Origin: Acidobacteriota bacterium
GTDB taxonomy: Bacteria > Acidobacteriota > Terriglobia > Terriglobales > Acidobacteriaceae
Length of the DNA: 48,611 nucleotides
Reading direction: 5' to 3'
Assembly: GCA_018268775.1 (NCBI GenBank)
Contig: JAFDVV010000005.1
Location: 9,056-57,666, forward strand
Position 1 is the stretch's first letter; each line of letters opens with the position of its first letter. The notes under the pieces were generated by a model. That model ran no database searches. It saw only the letters and a list, made by a program, of their open reading frames with translations, and was not told where the DNA came from. Position numbers and translations under genes: made by a program. Below, in pieces: positions 42,339 through 48,611 of this stretch.

Positions 42339-43841
42339 CTATGAGTGCGATTTCTCATGCAACTCCGGCACTTTGTTCCTGAGCGCTTCGAGACGCTCGC
42401 TTAACTGCCGCTGCACCGCGGCCACTTCAGACCTGCCGTAGAGGTTCTTCGTCTCGCCGGGATCGCTCTGCAGGTCGTAAAGCTCAAACTCCTGCGGCTC
42501 GTTTACATAGTGGATCAGCTTGTAACGTTCCGTCCGGATGCCGCGATGAGGAGGGACGGCCTCAGGATTTGGCCATTCGTAGTACTCGTAGTACCACTCC
42601 TTCCGGAACGATGGGTCGGGGGCCTTGGCCAGCGGAAGCATGCTCTTGCCCTGCATGTGTTCCGGAATGGCTACGCCTGCGAGGTCGAGGAACGTCGGAG
42701 CAAGGTCTGTGTCGAGGACCATCTCGCTGCGGACTGTGCCCGCGGGAATCCGGCGCGGATAACGAATCATCATAGGGACGCGAATGGACGGCTCGTGCAT
42801 GAGGCGCTTGTCGAAGAGCCGGAACTCCCCGAGGAAATAGCCGTGGTCGGAGCTGTGCACAATTGCGGTGTCGTCGAGGATGTTCTTCTTCTCAAGGTAA
42901 GACAGAATGCGTCCGATGTTCTCGTCGACTGCGACAAGGCCGGAGTAGTAGTCCTTCACGATGCCCTCCTGAGAACCGCAGGCCGTGTGCGACATGGTGG
43001 TGCCGATCTTGTTTTCGGCGTCCACAAAACCCTTTGGTTTTCCAGGATAACCCTTCAGATCGTCGTCGAAGGTCGCGGGTTTTGGGACCGCCGTCGTGCG
43101 ATAGAGGTCGAAGTGTCTCCGCGCACGGAAGAACGGCTCGTGCGGCGCGACGAACCAGACGAGAAGGCAAAACGGCTTGTCTCCGCGGTCTTCTTCGAGC
43201 CACGACAGGGCGCGATCTACCGTGAGGTCATCCGGATAAACGCCGAAGTATTGCTTCTGCTCGCCAATCTTCCCCTTGCGGCCTTCCTTGAACAATGGGT
43301 TGGCATAGTTGTTGCTGGGATCGTTGTGGCCAAAGTAGTAGTCCCAGTAGCGGTCCTCCACTCCGTTGCGAACATGGACCTTGCCCAGGATCGCAACTTC
43401 GTATCCCGCCTCATGGAGGAGCTCGGTAAAGAGCGGTATGTCCTTGGGCAACGGCTGATGCGGCTTTGTGTTGTCCAAAGCGCCGCTGCTCCTTGAGTAG
43501 AGCCCCGTCAGCGCTGTGGCACGCGCCGGGGCGCAGAGCGCATTGGTGCAAAACGCATTCTGGAAGTACATCCCTTCTTTGCCGATTCGGTCGTGATTCG
43601 GCGTCTTCAGAATAGGATTTCCTGCAATGGACAGAGCGTCTGCTCGCTGTCCTTCGCCAAAGAAAAACACAAGGTTGGGACGTTTCGCATTCTGTTCCGG
43701 CGCAGCGGCTGCCGACAACGTTCCAGGGGCAACCATGGTGACACCAACGGCGGCGAGAGAGCCTTGCAGAAACTCTCTGCGGTTTGTCCCCGCCGACTGC
43801 GATTCAGACTTTGGTTGGCTCAAATCCTGTGGGTTCGTCAT
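42339..43841 (-). CDS. Family S1 sulfatase with Tat signal
   Basis: Exported formylglycine-dependent sulfatase, 500 aa from ATG 43841 (GGAGGA just upstream); a longer start at 43874 lacks a ribosome site. The Tat signal NRREFLQGSLAAVGVTMVAP comes first, then the sulfatase domain: NLVFFFGEGQRADALS, in which the usual metal-ligand Asp appears to be Glu. CAPARATALTG follows, with Cys103 as the formylglycine residue in C-x-P-x-R. LGKVHVRNG, HSSDHGYFLGEF and KRLMHEPSIRVPM carry other active-site residues. It probably acts on sulfated polysaccharides. The gene is 120 bases upstream of the Ig-like operon; no formylglycine-generating enzyme is in the window. Confidence 0.9.
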   Translation of the reverse strand: MTNPQDLSQPKSESQSAGTNRREFLQGSLAAVGVTMVAPGTLSAAAAPEQNAKRPNLVFFFGEGQRADALSIAGNPILKTPNHDRIGKEGMYFQNAFCTNALCAPARATALTGLYSRSSGALDNTKPHQPLPKDIPLFTELLHEAGYEVAILGKVHVRNGVEDRYWDYYFGHNDPSNNYANPLFKEGRKGKIGEQKQYFGVYPDDLTVDRALSWLEEDRGDKPFCLLVWFVAPHEPFFRARRHFDLYRTTAVPKPATFDDDLKGYPGKPKGFVDAENKIGTTMSHTACGSQEGIVKDYYSGLVAVDENIGRILSYLEKKNILDDTAIVHSSDHGYFLGEFRLFDKRLMHEPSIRVPMMIRYPRRIPAGTVRSEMVLDTDLAPTFLDLAGVAIPEHMQGKSMLPLAKAPDPSFRKEWYYEYYEWPNPEAVPPHRGIRTERYKLIHYVNEPQEFELYDLQSDPGETKNLYGRSEVAAVQRQLSERLEALRNKVPELHEKSHS

Positions 43842-43921
43842 GCTCCTCCGACCTTGGCTTGCGCTTTGGATCATAACGAATTATTGCATGTGCCACGGAT
43901 GGCGCTTCGCTCGGATTGGCC

Positions 43922-44638
43922 TCAATACTGAGGCGGCTGAGGTGAATAATCTTTTCCAAATTTGTTTTTGTGATGGGCCAGAGGATCGGTCACGGGGACA
44001 AACACAAGCTCACCCAAAGCCGCTCCTCGTGCCGTTACCTGAACGATGCGGTCCGCCTCGCCGGCAGAAGCCGGAAGAAGCTGCTCCGCCCAGGTCTGAA
44101 CGCGATATCGCCCCGGAGGTACATCGCGAATGACGACGCTTCCGTCGGCAGATGAGAGAGCGTAGTAAGGAGACTTCAACGAGACGACGACTGCCCCCAT
44201 CTCCGGGTGAATGTTGCAAAAGATGTAGGAGACGCCTTCGCGATCGAAGCTCACCGAGCGATGCGAGCCTGCCTCGTACAGGCCCAGGTCGAAACGTCTG
44301 CCGTTGAACAGTGAGAAGACGTTATGAAAGAACGGATCGAGATTGGGGAAATCTACGCTCGTGCCGACAGGAATGACGAGCAGATGCGGGTTGAATTCCT
44401 TGTTTTTCTGGATGAGCCGGACATGTTGCTTTGGCACAGGTGAAGGCATGGGCCGATCCAGAGGAGTAAGCCACAGCACCACGTTTGCAGGCGAGATGTG
44501 TTTCGCATGAGGCCCGGAAGCCGGTTCACCGATACGAATCTTCGCCGTGACTTCGCTTTCCTGCGCGTGCAAATTTAACGAAATGGACATCGCAAGCAAA
44601 AGCAGCGCGGGCCTATACGTCTTGTCGAACCTCATCAT
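43922..44638 (-). CDS. Cupredoxin-like periplasmic protein
   Basis: 238 residues from ATG 44638, with signal peptide LLLLAMSISLNLHAQ. The frame extends to 44749, but that part overlaps the upstream porin gene. A plastocyanin/azurin-like fold is shown by VIPVGTSVDFPNLDPFFHNV, where His is a copper ligand candidate, and YIFCNIHPEMGAVV, where Cys, His and Met fit the type I copper set. A C-terminal DGSVVIRDVPPGRYRVQTWA is a carboxypeptidase-regulatory-like beta domain. It resembles methylamine-utilisation-type proteins. It starts 13 bases after the porin stop and is the last gene of a four-gene unit with a two-component system. Confidence 0.83.
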   Translation of the reverse strand: MMRFDKTYRPALLLLAMSISLNLHAQESEVTAKIRIGEPASGPHAKHISPANVVLWLTPLDRPMPSPVPKQHVRLIQKNKEFNPHLLVIPVGTSVDFPNLDPFFHNVFSLFNGRRFDLGLYEAGSHRSVSFDREGVSYIFCNIHPEMGAVVVSLKSPYYALSSADGSVVIRDVPPGRYRVQTWAEQLLPASAGEADRIVQVTARGAALGELVFVPVTDPLAHHKNKFGKDYSPQPPQY

Positions 44639-44651
44639 GAGATGACCATTC

Positions 44652-46184
44652 CTAGAAGCGGTAGCCGAAAGAGAGCGTAAAGATGTTTGCCACCGAAGCG
44701 GCACTGTTGATCGGAGATGTACGGATTCGCCGGTATTCAGGCGAGACAATCAGGTATGTTCGCGGCGTGTAGATCAGGTTCGCGGAGATCGCCTGATTGC
44801 GAGCGCGAAGCTGCACCGTCCCAGCAGTAGACGGGAGGATAAGCGAGTGGAAATCGCGAGCGAAGCCGTTGTCCTGGCCGAATGTTCCATTGGCCTCAAG
44901 AAGTCGCGTAAAACGCACCTTAACTTGCGACCACCCTCCAACATCATTGAGCAGGCGAAACGTAGTGCGTCCGGTGACTGGGTCGGTGCCGCTTACGACG
45001 TCCTTATAGACCCCACCTCCAAGTCCTCCAAGGGCCCGGCCACGATACGCTTCACCACTCAGCTCAACGAACCGGCTGAGCGGCAGCTTCCAGTCGCCGG
45101 TTACTGCCCATGAGTCGCCGCTGCGCCCCGTGTAGCTCTGGCGTGAATAGTAGCCGCTTGTGCCCAGTTGCAGATACGCAGGACTGCCCGGTTCCCCGTG
45201 CGTGTATGAAAACCGTGTCTCATAGGCTGGCTGAGCGCTGCGCTCGCCAGATGACGGCGCTCGATAGATATCCGGATTGTTGTACCCTGCCGCCGGCGGG
45301 TCCCACAGTCCAAACTGCCAGCCGAAGCCGCCGTCTCGCGGACCGGCGAACAGGTGCTTGTAGCTCAACTGCGGCGCCCATGTCCACAGGTTGCCTGCCC
45401 ACGCCATCGCGGGTTCAGCTACGGTGGCATACGAGGTCGGCGAAAGCGGAGAGATCAACGGCTCGACGAGTCCGACCTCCGCAGTGTCGCGTTGCCACGA
45501 GAGGCGCGCGCTCCCGGTTCGGAGGCGGACAAGGCCACCGCTCGTACCGTAGCTGTTGTATGGGATTCCTCCGTAGAAATCGAAGTTGACCTCCGCCTGA
45601 CTCGAGGCCCCCAGCAGATGAGGCCCGATAGCACTAATCCCTACAATTGTCTGACGCAAGCTGGCGCCCGAACTGCGTGTGGCAGCATCGGCGGCCGGCG
45701 CGGTTGCAACTGAAGGGAGGTCGAAGTCGTCGACGGTGCCGCTGTTGGTAAAGGCGTTGAATAGAACGAGTCCCGTAAGACGAACGGGGTACTTCGATGC
45801 GCTTTCGACCTTCGACTGGTCGTGTTGCGCCACCTGCGATTCGAGAACATCGACACGCTCCTGCAAGTCGGAAGGAGGAGCAGCGGCGGTCTCCGCCGCA
45901 GGAGTTTTGCTCACGGGAGACGTCGCCGCCAACTGCGCTCGCACAGCGGATAGCTGTTGCTGCAACCGGTCGATCTCATGCTGCGACTCTTGCAGCTTCG
46001 CCTGCGCAGCGGCAAGCTGAGTCGCAATGTTGTTAAGCTGCGTCTCGGGTGTAAGCGCAGGAGCATCGGCTCCGGCGGATTGCGCTTGCATCACGGTTCC
46101 CGCCAATGCAAGGTCCGCATATACGAGATACAAGACGATTCTTGAGATCAGAAGCCCCGGGCGATAGGTGAATGGGAGGTTCAT
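44652..46184 (-). CDS. Outer-membrane beta-barrel protein with N-terminal coiled coil
   Basis: 510 residues. Signal-like N-terminus (LLISRIVLYLVYADLALAGTV), then a coiled-coil stretch LNNIATQLAAAQAKLQESQH EIDRLQQQLSAVRAQ, which could trimerise or bind peptidoglycan. A barrel of alternating aromatic strands follows, such as AEVNFDFYGGIPYNS, SARLSWQRDTAEVGL and LIYTPRTYLIVSPEYRR, ending in the typical aromatic terminus TLSFGYRF. The substrate cannot be read from sequence. The start overlaps the sensor kinase stop by four bases, so it is part of the same operon. Confidence 0.82.
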   Translation of the reverse strand: MNLPFTYRPGLLISRIVLYLVYADLALAGTVMQAQSAGADAPALTPETQLNNIATQLAAAQAKLQESQHEIDRLQQQLSAVRAQLAATSPVSKTPAAETAAAPPSDLQERVDVLESQVAQHDQSKVESASKYPVRLTGLVLFNAFTNSGTVDDFDLPSVATAPAADAATRSSGASLRQTIVGISAIGPHLLGASSQAEVNFDFYGGIPYNSYGTSGGLVRLRTGSARLSWQRDTAEVGLVEPLISPLSPTSYATVAEPAMAWAGNLWTWAPQLSYKHLFAGPRDGGFGWQFGLWDPPAAGYNNPDIYRAPSSGERSAQPAYETRFSYTHGEPGSPAYLQLGTSGYYSRQSYTGRSGDSWAVTGDWKLPLSRFVELSGEAYRGRALGGLGGGVYKDVVSGTDPVTGRTTFRLLNDVGGWSQVKVRFTRLLEANGTFGQDNGFARDFHSLILPSTAGTVQLRARNQAISANLIYTPRTYLIVSPEYRRIRTSPINSAASVANIFTLSFGYRF

Positions 46185-47992
46185 AATGTTGTCTCCGTGG
46201 ACGCAGCGGCTCCGAGAGCAGTGCCGGAGGGCGGTTGCTCTGTAGTTTTCGGCAGCACGATAGAAAACACGGTCAGATTGTCGGACGTTCGTTCAAACTC
46301 AATGCGTCCGCCGTGTTCCGACGCAACATGTTCGGCAAGGGTGAGACCAAGCCCCGTCCCGCTCTGCTTGCCTTCGCTTACGAAGGGCATGAACATTGTG
46401 CGCTTGACCGTCTCTGAGACGCCAGCACCATTGTCTGAAACAGAGATGCGTATGGAGCTGGAATCCTCTGCAAGCGTAAGACTGACTGCCGGCGCCTGAG
46501 AGTTTAGCTTCGCGGCCTCGCAACCGTTCAACAGCAGGTTGTAGACGGCCCGGCCCAACTTTTTCGCATCAACATAAGCTGTCAGCGGGGACAATCCGTG
46601 CAATGATATCTGCACATCGCGCGCCGCCGGATGCGAGCGCAGCATGGCGACAGCCCTTTGCAGGACAAGATCGACCGACTCAAAGTGCCGATGCAAAGCC
46701 CTGCCAGTCTGACTGAAAAGCAGCAGTGAGTCGAGCAGGTCGGTCATGCCATGAACAGCGGAACTCACTTCAGCCAGAAGCTCTTCGCGTTCGGCCTGCG
46801 GAATGCCCGCTTCGCTCATGAACTCGGCATTGGCGTAGATAGCGGATAGATAGTGGCGCAGATCGTGAGAGATAGAACTCGCCATGCGACCGATCGTTGC
46901 GAGACGTTCAGCCTGCACAAGCTCTTTCTGCGATTGCTGAAGCTGTGTTCGCATTCGATCGAAGGCACGGCTCAGCTCACGGACCTCCTCCGCCCCCTCG
47001 TCTTTGATGCGATAGGCATAGTTGCCTCCACCGGCAGCACGGACACCTTCCATCAAAGAAGCCAGAGGGCGCGTGATGGATTGCGAGATGGAAAGAAGAA
47101 TCGCTGCCCCGGCGCACAGCACCAGAAGACCCAGCGCTGCGACCCAACGGTTGACACGCATGATCAGCGCCTGTCCCTGCTCAAAGGATTTCAAAACCAC
47201 CAGAAGTGGCCTCGGATCGCCGATCCCATGCGTCTGCAACGGGATCGCCGCTGCAAGGTATCGCTGCCCTCCAAGTCTTACCGTCTTCCCCTGCGCGTCG
47301 TTTTGAATCTGAGGAAGGACCGCTCGCAGTTGGCTTTGAAGACTGGGGCTGAGCGTGGCCACAAGCAATTCGCCCCTATCGGCGAATGCAACCTCCGCCG
47401 CCGCGGCCTGACTGACCTGTTGCGCGACGCGCTTATCAAGCGCATACCCTACGGCGATATATCCGAGGGTGGAACCGGTTGCGTGATCGCCAAAGATAAT
47501 CGGTTGCGCCGCAACTTCATAAAGAGTGCCATCGAGAACCAGATAAAACGAATCCTCTGCAGCGCGCAGGTGCGGTTGGATCGAATCTTCGAACTCAGAT
47601 GCATGCAACACCGAGTCACGCCTGTACCCCGCAGCCAGCTTGAAGTCGGGAGTAAACAGCGCAAACAGATCGCTGTCGCTCGTTCTCCAAAATTCCGTCC
47701 CTGCATCTTCAATTGTCTTCTTGTCTTCCGAGGTCATCAGCGCCTTGATCGTCGGAAGGTCCGCCATCAGAACGGACTCGCGATGCATCATCTCGCGGTG
47801 ATAGTGCTGAAGATTCTCATATGTTGTGATGGAGTGCGCCAAGTCGGAGCCAAGGTCGCTTCGCGTCTGCTGCTCAACAATGACACGGAGGATGAGGAGA
47901 CTCAGCAGCGTCCAGCCGAAGAAGACGAACAGCAACGGCACCAGCAGCTTGGTGCGCATGCGAAGCCGGTCGAGGATATTTTTTATGAACAT
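46181..47992 (-). CDS. Membrane sensor histidine kinase with Cache-like periplasmic domain
   Basis: 603 residues. First membrane span about 17-38 (LVPLLFVFFGWTLLSLLILR), a periplasmic sensor about 40-280 (double-Cache-like, with GYIAVGYALDKRV), and a second span about 284-303. HAMP runs to about 355. H-box ASSISHDLRHYLSAI has phospho-His376. N-box NLLLNGCEAAKL, G1 VSDNGAGVSE and G2 GTGLGLTLAEH complete the ATPase lid. The C-terminal tail is Ala/Thr rich. It starts 15 bases after the response regulator stop and overlaps the porin start by four bases. The ligand is unknown; the porin and cupredoxin genes suggest sensing of a metal or nutrient. Confidence 0.93.
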   Translation of the reverse strand: MFIKNILDRLRMRTKLLVPLLFVFFGWTLLSLLILRVIVEQQTRSDLGSDLAHSITTYENLQHYHREMMHRESVLMADLPTIKALMTSEDKKTIEDAGTEFWRTSDSDLFALFTPDFKLAAGYRRDSVLHASEFEDSIQPHLRAAEDSFYLVLDGTLYEVAAQPIIFGDHATGSTLGYIAVGYALDKRVAQQVSQAAAAEVAFADRGELLVATLSPSLQSQLRAVLPQIQNDAQGKTVRLGGQRYLAAAIPLQTHGIGDPRPLLVVLKSFEQGQALIMRVNRWVAALGLLVLCAGAAILLSISQSITRPLASLMEGVRAAGGGNYAYRIKDEGAEEVRELSRAFDRMRTQLQQSQKELVQAERLATIGRMASSISHDLRHYLSAIYANAEFMSEAGIPQAEREELLAEVSSAVHGMTDLLDSLLLFSQTGRALHRHFESVDLVLQRAVAMLRSHPAARDVQISLHGLSPLTAYVDAKKLGRAVYNLLLNGCEAAKLNSQAPAVSLTLAEDSSSIRISVSDNGAGVSETVKRTMFMPFVSEGKQSGTGLGLTLAEHVASEHGGRIEFERTSDNLTVFSIVLPKTTEQPPSGTALGAAASTETTL

Positions 47993-48007
47993 GCCGTCCA
48001 GCCCGGT

Positions 48008-48611
48008 TCACTGTCCGCCGACGAACTTATATCCAATGCCATGCATGGTGCGAAAGAAATGGGGACGCGCGGGATCGGGTTCGAGCTTCTGCCTGAGCTT
48101 CATCACCTGGTTGTCTACTGTCCGCGTCGTCGGGTAGGAGTGATAACCCCACACATCCGTCAGCAGCTTCTCGCGCGTAATCACCCGCTCCGCGTGGTCG
48201 ATGAAGTAGCGAAGCAGCTTGAGTTCATGCGCTGTCATGACGACGGGCTTCCCGTCCTTGCGAACTTCCATGCGGGCAAAATCCGCCGTCACGTTGCCAA
48301 AGCTGGCAACTTCGCTGCGCTCTTCGCGGCGTCCGCGACGCAGCGCCGCCTGTAAGCGGGCCAACAACTCTCGCGGGCTGAACGGCTTCGTAATGTAGTC
48401 GTCCGCACCGATCTCAAGCAGGAGAACCTTGTCCGCGACCTCGGTCACTGCGCTCAGGATGAGGACAGGCGTATCCGGCAGTGAACTCTTGATGTTTTTA
48501 CAGACGTCTCGACCGGACATACCGGGCAGCATCAAATCGAGGATGACAGCATCGGGCTTCAACGCCAGTGCCGCAGCCAGCCCTTCGGTCCCATTGACTG
48601 CGGCATGAACG
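48008..48611 (-). CDS. OmpR/PhoB-type response regulator, N-terminus outside window
   Basis: Partial gene: the frame is open to the window end, so the first residues (acid-pocket region) are missing. Visible receiver parts are NGTEGLAAAL, phospho-Asp in DAVILDLMLPGMSGRD, the switch Ser in LILSAVTEV and the Lys in YITKPFSPRELLARL. The winged-helix DNA-binding domain shows VMTAHELKLLRYFIDH, VITREKLLTDVWGYHSYPTT RTVDNQVMKLRQKLE, and the closing HGIGYKFVG. It is adjacent to the sensor kinase and is its probable partner. A TTG at 48562 would be an artefactual start inside the receiver. Confidence 0.92.
   Translation of the reverse strand, partial: VHAAVNGTEGLAAALALKPDAVILDLMLPGMSGRDVCKNIKSSLPDTPVLILSAVTEVADKVLLLEIGADDYITKPFSPRELLARLQAALRRGRREERSEVASFGNVTADFARMEVRKDGKPVVMTAHELKLLRYFIDHAERVITREKLLTDVWGYHSYPTTRTVDNQVMKLRQKLEPDPARPHFFRTMHGIGYKFVGGQ

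Noticed and set aside
46853..48355. 500-codon plus-strand open frame
   Set aside because: Antisense to the sensor kinase and response regulator, which show full motif sets; the product has no recognisable domain.

Overview
The window is about 48.6 kb of a bacterial chromosome of moderately high GC. It most resembles Acidobacteriota of the Terriglobia type (Granulicella, Edaphobacter and Terriglobus relatives). That placement is inference. It rests on the mix of genes: a Tad/Flp pilus locus with DUF192 partners, the DUF72-YheT pair, a chitinase next to a NagX-like acyltransferase, Tat-exported DUF2264 and sulfatase proteins, and a serine-recombinase relic. There is no rRNA, CRISPR array or intact insertion sequence.

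Layout. 1-4.2 kb: four tRNA genes (Arg-UCU cut by the window edge, His-GUG, Pro-UGG, Thr-CGU), a DUF72/YheT/unknown operon, a DUF4112 membrane protein, and a scar holding the C-terminal ends of two different recombinases between tRNA-Pro and tRNA-Thr. 4.3-9.5 kb: chitinase plus acyltransferase, convergent with RNase R. 9.5-12.9 kb: a three-gene envelope glycan operon (GtrB-like glycosyltransferase, methyltransferase, GT-C-like membrane protein). 13.0-27.2 kb: a complete Tad pilus system (two Flp pilins, CpaB, CpaC, TadA, B, C, E, G, TadZ/CpaE, prepilin peptidase) with two DUF192 proteins, a TonB-like protein, a PilZ-TadE fusion and a previously unlisted 31-residue membrane peptide. 27.3-32.1 kb: two large membrane proteins around a sigma-54 activator. 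32.3-33.6 kb: a DUF2264 protein. 33.7-42.3 kb: a single-module type I polyketide synthase with a C-terminal O-methyltransferase, flanked by four unfamiliar proteins. These include beta-sandwich-like and Cys/His-rich proteins, most of them without export signals. 42.3-48.6 kb: a Tat sulfatase, then a response regulator, sensor kinase, outer-membrane barrel and cupredoxin-like operon.

How it works together. Four good sigma-54 (-24/-12) sites of the form TGG-N8-TTGC lie 30-50 bases upstream of the first genes of the Tad transcription units: pilins, cpaB-cpaC-DUF192, the TonB-like gene, and the long tadV-to-tadG operon. A sigma-54 enhancer-binding protein is encoded next door. The pilus therefore appears to be one sigma-54 regulon, with c-di-GMP entering through the PilZ domain fused to a TadE pseudopilin. 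The best candidate for an undescribed system is the polyketide synthase island with its Ig-like and Cys/His-rich partners.
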